NCBI RefSeq assembly: GCF_001522585.2
Contig: NZ_CP013373.1
Location: 1,116,001-1,180,000, forward strand
Length of the DNA: 64,000 bases
Direction: 5' to 3'
Source: Burkholderia sp. NRF60-BP8
Lineage (GTDB): Bacteria > Pseudomonadota > Gammaproteobacteria > Burkholderiales > Burkholderiaceae
This document shows, in pieces, positions 56,704 through 64,000 of the stretch. The translations under genes and the position numbers were made by a program. The notes under the pieces were generated by a model that saw only the letters and a list, made by a program, of their open reading frames with translations, was not told where the DNA came from and ran no database searches. The number at the start of each line of letters is the position of its first letter. Positions within the stretch are counted from its first letter, which is position 1.

Positions 56704-57509
56704 TGGCGAAACGCGAAATCCCGATCCGCGGCGCCGCGGAAATCGCCAAGTCGCGCGAAGCCGCGAGGCTCGCGTCGCAGGTGCTGACGATGATCACCGA
56801 GCACGTGAAGCCGGGCGTCACCACCGACGAGCTGGATGCGCGCTGCCGCGAATACATCGTCGACGAATTGGGCGCGATTCCCGCGAACATCGGCTACCAC
56901 GGCTATCCGAAGACGCTGTGCACGTCGGTCAACCACGTGGTCTGTCACGGCATTCCGACGTCGCGGCCGATGCGCGACGGCGACATCGTGAACCTCGACA
57001 TCGCGGTGATCAAGGACGGCTGGTTCGGCGATACGAGCCGCATGTATTTCGTCGGCGAACCGAACGCGCTCGCGCGGCGGCTCGTCGCGGCGACCTACGA
57101 GGCGATGCACGCCGGCATCCGCGCGGTGCGCCCCGGTGCGACGCTCGGCGACGTCGGCTATGCGATACAGCAGGTCGCCCATCGCGAAGGGTTCAGCGTG
57201 GTGCGCGAATATTGCGGGCATGGCATCGGCGACGTCTATCACGACGAACCGCAGGTGCTGCATTACGGTCGCCCGGGCACCGGTCTGCCGCTGCGGCCGG
57301 GGATGATCTTCACGATCGAGCCGATGTTGAACGCGGGCAAGCGCGATACGCAGGTGCTGGCCGACGGCTGGACGGTCGTCACGAAGGACCATTCGCTGTC
57401 CGCGCAATGGGAGCACATGGTCGTGGTGACGGAAACGGGCGTCGAGGTGCTGACCGAGGACGCGAAGCCGCAGGCGTTCGCCGCGCTTTCCGGCACGCAC
57501 GCGGCCTGA
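56703..57509 (+). CDS. map: type I methionine aminopeptidase
   Basis: A 268-residue metalloenzyme that removes initiator methionine. The five metal ligands are recognised: Asp in DIVNLDIAVIKDGWFGDTSR (two), His in CGHGIG, Glu in FTIEPML and Glu in QWEHMVVVTE. Its start overlaps the stop of the ParD-like gene. It is unlikely to be the only Map of the cell; a housekeeping copy next to rpsB would be expected elsewhere, which I cannot check. Confidence 0.95.
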   Translation: MAKREIPIRGAAEIAKSREAARLASQVLTMITEHVKPGVTTDELDARCREYIVDELGAIPANIGYHGYPKTLCTSVNHVVCHGIPTSRPMRDGDIVNLDIAVIKDGWFGDTSRMYFVGEPNALARRLVAATYEAMHAGIRAVRPGATLGDVGYAIQQVAHREGFSVVREYCGHGIGDVYHDEPQVLHYGRPGTGLPLRPGMIFTIEPMLNAGKRDTQVLADGWTVVTKDHSLSAQWEHMVVVTETGVEVLTEDAKPQAFAALSGTHAA

Positions 57510-57550
57510 CGGCGACCGTGCGCCGCATACGGCGGCGCGGCGTTGCAATG

Positions 57551-57579
57551 AAACGGGCTCCTTCGCGGAGCCCGTTTCG
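57551..57579 (+). terminator. terminator after map
   Basis: AAACGGGCTCC and GGAGCCCGTTT pair around TTCGC, giving an almost symmetric structure that can end map and the convergent sulfoxide reductase transcripts. Confidence 0.75.
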
Positions 57580-57612
57580 CTTGCCGCGGCCTGCGCCGCG
57601 GCGCCGCCGAGC

Positions 57613-58116
57613 TTAACCGCGCGCCTTCTGCCACGCGTGTTCGACGAACACGCGGCACAGTGCTTCCATGCCCCGGCGGTCTTCGTCGTCGAAGCGCGCG
57701 GCGACCGGGCTGTCGACGTCCCATACGCCGATCAGCGTGCCGTCGCCGGCCACCAGCGGCACGACGATTTCCGATTCCGACGCCGCATCGCAAGCGATAT
57801 GGCCGGGGAAGTCGTGCACGTCGCGCACGACCTGCGTCTCGCGCGTCTGCGCGGCGGTGCCGCACACACCCTTGCCGAGCGCGATCCGCACGCACGCGGG
57901 CTTGCCCTGGAACGGGCCGACCACGAGTTCGGTGCCGTCGAAGAAGTAGAAGCCCGCCCAGTTCAGGCGATCGAGCGAGTGATAGACGAGCGCGGAGAAA
58001 TTCGCCGCGTTCGCGATCAGGTCGCGTTCGGATTCGACGAGCGCACGCGCCTGCTCGACGAGCGTCGCGTATTGGTCGGCCTTGGAGGCGGTAGGGTCGT
58101 TGGACAGCGTGAACAT
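57613..58116 (-). CDS. msrC: free methionine-(R)-sulfoxide reductase (GAF domain)
   Basis: A 167-residue GAF-domain enzyme that repairs free methionine-R-sulfoxide. The typical run NWAGFYFFDGTELVVGPFQGKPAC, the catalytic Cys in LGKGVCGTAA and a second Cys in FPGHIACDAASESEIVVP are present. The ATG at 58116 begins the family sequence; the upstream frame has non-coding composition. It is convergent with map. Confidence 0.92.
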   Translation of the reverse strand: MFTLSNDPTASKADQYATLVEQARALVESERDLIANAANFSALVYHSLDRLNWAGFYFFDGTELVVGPFQGKPACVRIALGKGVCGTAAQTRETQVVRDVHDFPGHIACDAASESEIVVPLVAGDGTLIGVWDVDSPVAARFDDEDRRGMEALCRVFVEHAWQKARG

Positions 58117-58219
58117 GGCGGGAAAGCGATAGAGGTTGTGAAAGCGCGCACTGCGCGTACCGCAGTCTACGGCACGCGCGCGCGGTCTGCAGCGCAGGGG
58201 CGTGGGCGATGCGGCGCGT

Positions 58220-59137
58220 TCAGTCCGGTTCGAGTTCGGCGAACCGCTCGGCCAGGAAATCGAGCAACGCCCGTACCGCGGGCAGCAGCCCGCGGCGCGA
58301 CGCGAACACCGCGTGCACGATTTCGCGGCGGGGTGCCCAGTCCGGTAGCACCGTGACCAGTTCACCGCGCGACACCTCGTCGCGTACCATCATCGTCGGC
58401 AACTGCACGACGCCGACGCCCGCGGCGGCCGCCGCGCGCAGCGCGAGCATCCCGCCCGTCACGAAGCGCGGCTGGTGATGGATTTCCGCGTGCGCGCCGT
58501 CGGGCCCGCGCAGCCGCCACACGTGCGTGGACTGCGGCACGCCGTGATCGAGGCTCGGCAGCCGCGCGAGATCGGCGGGAACGACCGGTACGCCATGCTC
58601 GCGCAGCAGCGCGGGGCTCGCGACGAGACACTGGCCGCGCTCGGCGAGCACGCGCAGCGCGAGATCGCTGTCCTCGAGCGGCGGCGGACGCACGCGGATC
58701 GCGACGTCGATTCCTTCGCCGACCACGTCGACGCGCCGATTCGTGGCTTCCAGGTGGATCTCGACGCGCGGGCACGCGGCCATGAACGCGGCGATCATTG
58801 TGCCGACCAGCGAATCGAGCAGCACGATCGGGCAACTGACGCGCACGATGCCGCGCGGCTCCTCGTGCAGCAGCGCAATCGCCTCGTCGGCGGCATCGGC
58901 CTCGACGAGCATCGCGCGGCAATGCGCGTAATAGGTCTGGCCGACGTCGGTGACCGTGAAGCGGCGCGTCGAACGCTGGATCAGCCGCATCCCGAGCCGC
59001 GCCTCGAGCAGCGCGATGCGGCGGCTCAGCTTCGATTTCGGCATGTCCAGTGCGCGCCCGGCCGGCGCGAAGCCGCCGTGTTCGACGACCTGCACGAAGT
59101 AGTAGAGATCGTTGAGATCCCGCGCTTTATCGTTCAT
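58220..59137 (-). CDS. LysR family transcriptional regulator
   Basis: A 305-residue regulator of the group with N-terminus DLNDLYYFVQVVEHGGFAPAGRALDMPKSKLSRRIALLE and a C-terminal effector domain. It is divergent from the pirin gene with 111 bases between; regulators of this type often control an adjacent pirin. The effector is unknown. Confidence 0.93.
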   Translation of the reverse strand: MNDKARDLNDLYYFVQVVEHGGFAPAGRALDMPKSKLSRRIALLEARLGMRLIQRSTRRFTVTDVGQTYYAHCRAMLVEADAADEAIALLHEEPRGIVRVSCPIVLLDSLVGTMIAAFMAACPRVEIHLEATNRRVDVVGEGIDVAIRVRPPPLEDSDLALRVLAERGQCLVASPALLREHGVPVVPADLARLPSLDHGVPQSTHVWRLRGPDGAHAEIHHQPRFVTGGMLALRAAAAAGVGVVQLPTMMVRDEVSRGELVTVLPDWAPRREIVHAVFASRRGLLPAVRALLDFLAERFAELEPD

Positions 59138-59248
59138 GAAATGGAACGCTGAGTGCGATTTTGGCAGTCTACCGGATCGATCGTTCCATCTCTATATTGT
59201 CATCCATGGATGCGAAACACGGGTTTCGCCGCAATACGGAGAAGGGCA

Positions 59249-60115
59249 ATGAAGAAGATCCAGGGTGTGTACAGTGCGCCGCGCGGTCATTGGGTCGGCG
59301 ACGGTTTCCCGGTGCGTTCGATGTTCAGCTACCAGTCTCATGGCACGCACCTGAGCCCGTTCCTGCTGCTCGATTACGCGGGCCCGGCGACGTTCGAACC
59401 GACGAGCACGCCGCGCGGTGTCGGCCAGCATCCGCACCGCGGTTTCGAAACGGTGACGATCGTCTATGACGGCGAAGTCGCGCACCGCGACTCGACCGGC
59501 GCGGGCGGCACGATCGGCCCGGGCGACGTGCAGTGGATGACGGCCGCGAGCGGGATCCTGCACGAGGAATTCCACTCGGAGGCGTTCACGAAGCGGGGCG
59601 GCCCGCTCGAGATGGTGCAGCTGTGGGTGAACTTGCCCGCCGCGGACAAGATGGGCGCGCCCGGCTACCAGACGCTGTTGAACGCCGATATCCCGGTGGT
59701 CGAGTTGCCGGACGGCGCGGGACGGGCGCGGATCATCGCCGGTGAGCTCGACGGGCGGCGCGGCCCGGCCCGCACGCACACGCCGATCGACGTGTGGGAC
59801 GTGCGGCTCGTCGCAGGCGGCCATGCGCGGTTTCCGGTCGCCGAAGGGCGTACGCTCGCGGTGGTCGTGCTGAGCGGCACCGTGCAGGTGAACGGCGAGA
59901 CGGTGGCCCGCGAAGCGCAGTTCGTGCAACTGAGCCGCGACGGCAGCGACGTCGAGATCGAAGCGAACGGCGACGCGAAGCTGCTGATCCTGAGCGGCGA
60001 GCCGATCGACGAGCCGGTTGTCGGCTACGGTCCGTTCGTGATGAACTCGCAAGCGGAGATTCGTACCGCGATCGAAGATTTCAACAGCGGCCGCTTCGGC
60101 CAGATGCCGGCATGA
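59249..60115 (+). CDS. pirin family protein
   Basis: A 288-residue bicupin. The metal-binding HPHRGFETVTIVYDGEVAHRDS in the N-terminal cupin (two His and further His/Glu ligands) and WMTAASGILHEEF are the pirin signature. Bacterial pirins (for example YhhW) can have quercetinase activity; the role here is not settled. The ATG at 59249 (AGAAGGGC upstream) is preferred over an earlier in-frame start. A terminator follows. Confidence 0.94.
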   Translation: MKKIQGVYSAPRGHWVGDGFPVRSMFSYQSHGTHLSPFLLLDYAGPATFEPTSTPRGVGQHPHRGFETVTIVYDGEVAHRDSTGAGGTIGPGDVQWMTAASGILHEEFHSEAFTKRGGPLEMVQLWVNLPAADKMGAPGYQTLLNADIPVVELPDGAGRARIIAGELDGRRGPARTHTPIDVWDVRLVAGGHARFPVAEGRTLAVVVLSGTVQVNGETVAREAQFVQLSRDGSDVEIEANGDAKLLILSGEPIDEPVVGYGPFVMNSQAEIRTAIEDFNSGRFGQMPA

Positions 60116-60129
60116 CGGCATGACGAGCA

Positions 60130-60157
60130 GGCCCCGCGCGATGCGGGGCTTTTTTTC
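60130..60157 (+). terminator. terminator after pirin gene
   Basis: GCCCCGC and GCGGGGC pair around GCGAT and are followed by TTTTTTT. It begins 15 bases after the pirin stop. Confidence 0.85.
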
Positions 60158-60249
60158 GCACGCGGGCAGGCGGTCGCGCGCGATGCGCGCTTCGAGGCAT
60201 AATCGACGGTTGCCGCGCGCCGGTCGGCGCGCCCGACTCAGGACCGCAC

Positions 60250-60741
60250 ATGAACGCATCCGCACCCGCCGCATCCCCGAGCACCGCCGATCTCGACTGG
60301 CGCTGGAAATCCTTCGACGCGCTGACGGCGCGCGAAATCTATTCGATCCTCGAAGCGCGCAGCGCCGTATTCGTCGTCGAACAGAACTGCGTGTATCGCG
60401 ACATCGACGATGCGGACCAGGCCGCGTGGCACCTGGCGGCCTTCGATCCGGCCGGCCGTCTGGCCGGCTATCTGCGCGTGCTGCTGCCAGACGCGCAGCA
60501 CACCGACGTGCGTATCGGCCGCGTGCTGACGACCGCCGCGTTTCGCGGCGCCGGGCTCGGCAACGGGCTGCTGTCGCGCGCGCTCGAGCATATCCGCGCG
60601 CAGTGGCCGGATACGCAGGTGAGCCTGCATGCACAGGCTCACCTGCAACGTTTCTACGGAGCGTTCGGCTTCACGCCGAGTTCGGACGTGCACGACGAGG
60701 ACGGCATTCCGCACGTCTGGATGAGCAGCGCGCGCGCGTGA
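60250..60741 (+). CDS. elaA: ElaA-type GNAT acetyltransferase
   Basis: A 163-residue acetyltransferase of the ElaA group. The segment FDALTAREIYSILEARSAVFVVEQNCVY is the ElaA hallmark, followed by the acetyl-CoA loop AFRGAGLGNGLL and AQAHLQRFYGAFGF. The substrate is unknown. It faces the CtaG gene, 22 bases away. Confidence 0.93.
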   Translation: MNASAPAASPSTADLDWRWKSFDALTAREIYSILEARSAVFVVEQNCVYRDIDDADQAAWHLAAFDPAGRLAGYLRVLLPDAQHTDVRIGRVLTTAAFRGAGLGNGLLSRALEHIRAQWPDTQVSLHAQAHLQRFYGAFGFTPSSDVHDEDGIPHVWMSSARA

Positions 60742-60763
60742 CGCGCGCCGCGCTGCGCGGCAG

Positions 60764-61633
60764 TCAGTGCGCGCCGCGTGCGACGGGCGGTTCGTCCGTG
60801 CGCCGCGCGGCCCGTTCGCCGATCAGGCGCCCGCGCGCGGACAGCCGTAGCCAGTGCCGCAGCGCGATCAGTGCGCCGATCACGCTCATCATCGAACCGG
60901 GAATCCATAGCAGCAGGCCGCCGATCTGCTGGTCGCGCAGCGGGCTCAGCCACGTGAACGCGCGGCCGCAGATCGAATAGATCGGATACAGCTCGTGCGG
61001 CGTGAAGAAGATCAGCGCGCCGAGCGCGATCTGCGGCGGGATCGCCGCGACGACGATCAGGATCCGGCGGCCCGGCGACAGCCGCGCGGGCGGCGCGGGA
61101 CGCGGATCGACGACGAGCCACCAGAACAGCAGCCCGTCGATCACCATGCTCCAGTTCATCGCGCGATAGAGACGCCAGTCGAGCATCGCGATGAAGTGGA
61201 TCGGCGACAGCAGCCAGAAATAGATCAGCCCGACGAACAGCACGACCGCGACGACCGGATGGAATACCACGTCGAGCGTCGCGCGCACCGGCGCCCACGC
61301 GAGCGCGGGGCGCACGAAGCGCTGCCGCCAGCGGAACGGAATGCCTGCGCGGATCGCCGCGCCCGGATAGGACAGCGCGATGAAGAACGGCCCGAGGTGA
61401 TGCAGCACGAGGTGCTGCGCGCGGTGCATGAAGAATTCGTGCTCGAAGAAGTAGTCGAGCCGCGTATGCAGCGCGATGTAGAGCGCCGTCAGCCCGAACC
61501 AGAACGAGAACTGCCGCAGCGGCGACACCTTCGCTTTCTTCACGCCGCGTGCGAACAGCACGGCGGCCGCCAGCACCGCGATGACCACGGTCGGCGACGG
61601 TTCCCACGGATCGAGCCAGTACAGGAGGTTCAT
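60764..61633 (-). CDS. ctaG: cytochrome c oxidase assembly protein CtaG (caa3 type)
   Basis: A 289-residue inner membrane protein with about seven or eight hydrophobic helices of the caa3_CtaG family, which takes part in copper centre assembly of oxidases. Family features include HTRLDYFFEHEFFMHRAQHLVLHHLGP with its metal-binding His residues. Next to it are PCuAC and SCO genes, supporting the copper role. It is unlike the mitochondrial Cox11-type CtaG. Confidence 0.9.
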   Translation of the reverse strand: MNLLYWLDPWEPSPTVVIAVLAAAVLFARGVKKAKVSPLRQFSFWFGLTALYIALHTRLDYFFEHEFFMHRAQHLVLHHLGPFFIALSYPGAAIRAGIPFRWRQRFVRPALAWAPVRATLDVVFHPVVAVVLFVGLIYFWLLSPIHFIAMLDWRLYRAMNWSMVIDGLLFWWLVVDPRPAPPARLSPGRRILIVVAAIPPQIALGALIFFTPHELYPIYSICGRAFTWLSPLRDQQIGGLLLWIPGSMMSVIGALIALRHWLRLSARGRLIGERAARRTDEPPVARGAH

Positions 61634-61643
61634 CGCGCGTGTA

Positions 61644-62090
61644 TCACTTCGCCCGGGCCGGCGACTTCACGGCGAACGGCGCATCGACCGTTTCGCCGTC
61701 GGAGAACTTCAGGCGCAGATGCACGGTGTCGCCCGGCTTGATCGCGTGCTTCGGCTCCTCGAGCATGAAGTGATAGCCGCCCGGCGCGATGTCGACCTTG
61801 CCGCGCGCGGGGATCGTCAGCTTGTCGACCATCTCCATCTTCTGCGTCGAGCCGTTCGATACCGTCTGGTGCAGCATCGCCATCCCGTAGTCGGGGCTGT
61901 CGACGTCGACGAGGTCGATCGGCTTGTCGCCGGCGTTCACGAGCGTCACGTAGCCGCCCGCGGGCAGCTTGTTCGGCAGCCAGCGCACCCAGGCATTCTG
62001 CGCGCTGATCGCGCCGGCGGCATAGGCGTGGGTGCCGGCGCACAGCGCGGCGAGGAGGGCGAACGTCTTGAGGGTCGTTTTCGTGTTCAT
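61644..62090 (-). CDS. periplasmic copper chaperone PCuAC
   Basis: A 148-residue secreted protein with a signal peptide (residues 1-24, AYA-A). The copper site pattern H(M)x10Mx21HxM is visible: MAMLHQTVSN, then MEMV and GGYHFMLEE. It delivers Cu(I) to the CuA/CuB centres of oxidases together with SCO. It lies between ctaG and SCO genes with about 10 bases on each side, so the three form one operon. Confidence 0.94.
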   Translation of the reverse strand: MNTKTTLKTFALLAALCAGTHAYAAGAISAQNAWVRWLPNKLPAGGYVTLVNAGDKPIDLVDVDSPDYGMAMLHQTVSNGSTQKMEMVDKLTIPARGKVDIAPGGYHFMLEEPKHAIKPGDTVHLRLKFSDGETVDAPFAVKSPARAK

Positions 62091-62098
62091 CGCGGAAT

Positions 62099-62752
62099 TC
62101 AGGTCGTGGAGGCAGGGTCGATGATCCGGCGCACATCGGCGGCGATGGCGTCGGGCGAATCGCGATCGGTCGCGAGCAGGCGCGCGCGACCGGTCGCGTC
62201 GAAGATGTAGACGGCCGAGCTGTGCGTCACTTCGTAGCCGCCGGACGGATCGCGCTTTTCCATCTGGTACGCGACGCGATAGCGCTTCGCGAGCGATTCG
62301 ATCTGGCCGTCGGTGCCGGTCAGGCCGCGCGCGTGCGCGGCGTCGAACGCGGCGACATAGGACTGCATCGCCTGCGGCGTGTCGCGCGCGGGATCGACCG
62401 AGACGAACAGGATGCGCACGTGGTCCGCCTGCGGGCCGAGATTCGCCAGCACTTCCATCAGCCGCGCCAGGGTTTCGGGGCAGACATCGGGGCAGTGCGT
62501 GTAGCCGAAGTAGACGAGCGCGACGCGGCCGCGGAACGCATCGGCATCGACGGGATGGCCGTCGCCGCCCGTCAGCTCGAACGACAGGTCGGGCAGGTGG
62601 CCGGTGACGTTGGTCAGGTTCCAGCGCGGCTCGTCGTGCGTGCACGCGGCGAGCGCCAGGGCGGCGGCGAGGACCGCGGCCGTGCGGATGAGGCGGGAGA
62701 GGCGCCGGCGCGGCGCGGGACAGGCAGACGGCATCTCAGGGACTGTTTCCAT
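62099..62752 (-). CDS. senC: SCO1/SenC family protein (copper/thiol assembly factor)
   Basis: A 217-residue thioredoxin-fold lipoprotein. After a signal segment ending LALAAC (lipobox Cys about residue 37 of the long form) comes the copper-binding CxxxC in FGYTHCPDVCPETLA, and the later His ligand is expected near SSAVYIF. It assembles the CuA site with PCuAC. Two starts are possible: ATG 62752 (inside a palindrome arm) and ATG 62734 (just outside it); neither has a good ribosome binding site. Confidence 0.92.
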   Translation of the reverse strand: METVPEMPSACPAPRRRLSRLIRTAAVLAAALALAACTHDEPRWNLTNVTGHLPDLSFELTGGDGHPVDADAFRGRVALVYFGYTHCPDVCPETLARLMEVLANLGPQADHVRILFVSVDPARDTPQAMQSYVAAFDAAHARGLTGTDGQIESLAKRYRVAYQMEKRDPSGGYEVTHSSAVYIFDATGRARLLATDRDSPDAIAADVRRIIDPASTT

Positions 62753-62924
62753 ATGGAACGCGCAACCCCAAATTAAAAAATATTCTACGGGATTGTCCGA
62801 AACTGCCCGTATGGCGGCGTCGCGCGTCGCTTGTTTGGCTCGGCCAAACGGTGCTCCTCACTCGTTGCCCTACGAGCAGTTTCGGACATTCGCATGTGCG
62901 TTCCATACGGAAACGGTCCCCAAG
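62735..62924. repeat. 190-nt imperfect palindrome between SCO gene and otsB
   Basis: The outer arms (62735-62762 and 62897-62924) are complementary with few mismatches and share GTTTCC.TATGGAACGC. Inner arms TGTCCGAAACTGC (62794-62806) and GCAGTTTCGGACA (62876-62888) are perfectly complementary. The centre GTTTGGC-TCG-GCCAAAC (62833-62849) is a perfect hairpin. The left side carries about 25 extra A/T-rich bases. Such a structure is typical of a small non-autonomous element or a folded RNA; no protein is encoded. Confidence 0.6.
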
Positions 62925-63199
62925 CTCGATCGGACTCAACGAGTAGCCGGCCGGCACGATGCCATGCGTCGCGCGGCAGGCGGTTGCGACTGTAGCGCAA
63001 TTCGCGCGCCTGCGTCCTTTCGAAACCCGTACGGCACGGGCGAGCGGGGCAATATGTCGCAGTTGACGCGGCGGCCTGCGTGGTGTCCGCGCAGCTCCGG
63101 TTTCGCCCATCTGGACGCGCAGGCGCGGTAAGATGCGCACAACTCCATTCGCGCAGCGGCGGCCGGCATGTGCCGGCTGCCCCTCAAACTATCGAATCG
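62753..63199. other. 447-base intergenic region, SCO gene to otsB
   Basis: The left half is taken up by the 190-nt palindrome. From about 62930 to 63199 I see no gene and no strong promoter; short open frames here have no ribosome binding site and unusual composition. The otsB promoter must lie in this part. Confidence 0.55.
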
Positions 63200-63952
63200 A
63201 TGCAATCCGTTCCGGCTTCCCTGTCCCTGACCGATACCGCGTTCTTCTTCGACTTCGACGGCACGCTCGTCGAACTGGCGCCGACGCCCGACAGCATTCG
63301 TGTTCCGCCGTCGCTGCTGACGCTGCTCGACGAATTGTCGCGCCGCTCGCACGGCGCGGTCGCGATCGTGTCCGGGCGCGGCATCGACAACCTTGACACG
63401 TTCCTGAAGATGCCCGGCTTGCCGATCGCCGGCCTGCACGGCGCGGAGCGCCGCGATGCGAACGGCGACACGCAGCGCATCGGCTTCAACGACGAGCGCC
63501 TGCTGCGCATCGAGCGCGAGCTCGCGGACGTTGTCGACCGCCATCCGGGCATGCTGCTCGAGATCAAGGGCGCGGCCGTCGCGCTGCATTTTCGCAATGC
63601 GCCCGAGCGCGAGGCGGTGGCGCGCGAAGCGGCCGAGCGCCTCGTCGCCGACTATGCGGATGCGTACGTGCTGCAACCCGGCAAGATGGTGTTCGAGATC
63701 AAGCCGAAGGGCGTCGACAAGGGTCGCGCGCTGGCCGCGTTCCTCGACGAGCCGCCCTTTGCGGGCCGCGTGCCGCTGTTCGCGGGCGACGATCTGACCG
63801 ACGAGAAGGGCTTCGCGGTGGTCAACGCGCGCGGCGGCCTGTCGATCAAGGTCGGTGCGGGCGAGACGTCCGCGCGCATGCGGCTCGATTCGGTCGACGC
63901 ATTGCATGAGCAGATCGCATGCTGGCTCGGCGCGGGGCAGCCGCACGCATGA
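63200..63952 (+). CDS. otsB: trehalose-6-phosphate phosphatase
   Basis: A 250-residue HAD phosphatase that makes trehalose from trehalose 6-phosphate. Motif I is FFFDFDGTLVELAPTPDSI, motif II includes VSGRGIDNLD, and motif III/IV is FAGDDLTDEKGF. The ATG at 63200 is used because the family starts about 12 residues before motif I. Its stop overlaps the next ATG (ATGA), linking it to otsA. Trehalose serves as a stress protectant. Confidence 0.95.
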   Translation: MQSVPASLSLTDTAFFFDFDGTLVELAPTPDSIRVPPSLLTLLDELSRRSHGAVAIVSGRGIDNLDTFLKMPGLPIAGLHGAERRDANGDTQRIGFNDERLLRIERELADVVDRHPGMLLEIKGAAVALHFRNAPEREAVAREAAERLVADYADAYVLQPGKMVFEIKPKGVDKGRALAAFLDEPPFAGRVPLFAGDDLTDEKGFAVVNARGGLSIKVGAGETSARMRLDSVDALHEQIACWLGAGQPHA

Positions 63953-64000
63953 GCCGGCTCATCATCGTTTCAAACCGCGTCGCGCCGATTTCGGAAGGCG
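63949..64000 (+). CDS. otsA: start of trehalose-6-phosphate synthase (partial)
   Basis: The first 17 codons read MSRLIIVSNRVAPISEG, the typical N-terminus of OtsA, which makes trehalose 6-phosphate from UDP-glucose and glucose 6-phosphate. The start overlaps the otsB stop by four bases. The gene continues past the window, so only the beginning is seen. Confidence 0.85.
   Translation, partial: MSRLIIVSNRVAPISEG

Noticed and set aside
62785..63000. Short 71-codon minus-strand frame in the space before otsB
   Set aside because: It runs through both inner arms of the palindrome and has no ribosome binding site, so it is better explained as a by-product of the repeat than as a gene.

Overview
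The window is chromosomal DNA of a high-GC betaproteobacterium, most likely Burkholderia (cepacia complex or a close relative). The evidence is the uniform high GC, the conserved gene orders yceF/yceD-rpmF-plsX-fabHDG-acpP-fabF and rpoE-rseA-rseB-degP-lepA-lepB-rnc-era-recO-pdxJ-acpS-nagZ, an elongation factor P of the Arg32 type next to its rhamnosyltransferase EarP, and very long alanine-rich tails on RNase E and RNase III. Species assignment is inference. About 70 protein genes, 6 intact tRNA genes and one decayed tRNA copy are supported. Almost everything is core genome.

Layout. 1-6400: start of a fumC-like gene, a MATE exporter, an S4 RNA-binding protein, a small secreted Ala/Gly protein, an unknown conserved protein, AzlCD-type exporter with an AraC regulator, and CreA. 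6400-6800: two tRNA-Asn genes behind a textbook sigma-70 promoter. 6800-13500: 7Fe ferredoxin, pncB, a LutC-like protein, a CitMHS-type transporter, a 2-hydroxyacid dehydrogenase and rmuC. 13500-17475: molybdenum cofactor cluster moaA-mobA-moeA followed by two small genes. 17600-25970: rne with a long untranslated region, then rluC, a HAD phosphatase, a Rieske protein and an S49 peptidase, facing a tetrapyrrole-methylase-family protein and yceF.

26200-32920 holds ribosomal protein L32 and the type II fatty acid synthesis cluster. 33480-46000 holds the sigma-E envelope stress operon, then translation, secretion, RNA processing, recombination, pyridoxal phosphate, ACP activation and muropeptide recycling genes. 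46170-49712 (minus) holds an orphan NtrC-like response regulator with an altered sigma-54 contact motif, efp and earP. 49789-52501 holds uvrC and pgsA, followed by three tRNA-Gly genes and one tRNA-Cys.

53198-54857 is the only clear accessory segment: a divergent oxidoreductase/LysR pair with visibly lower GC, bracketed by the intact tRNA-Cys plus terminator and a decayed copy of the same tRNA 3' part plus terminator. 55100-60740 holds small regulators and enzymes (two GNATs, XRE-cupin regulator, ParD-like/map pair, methionine sulfoxide reductase, LysR/pirin pair). 60764-62752 is a copper delivery set for cytochrome oxidase (CtaG, PCuAC, SCO). 63200-64000 is otsB and the start of otsA. Between the SCO gene and otsB lies a 190-nt imperfect palindrome that no gene explains.

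I saw no CRISPR array, transposase, phage gene or recognisable defence system. No clearly new multi-gene system is evident. The best leads are the tRNA-Cys-bracketed cassette, the 190-nt palindrome, the GAFDGA regulator and several RNA hairpins placed between housekeeping genes.
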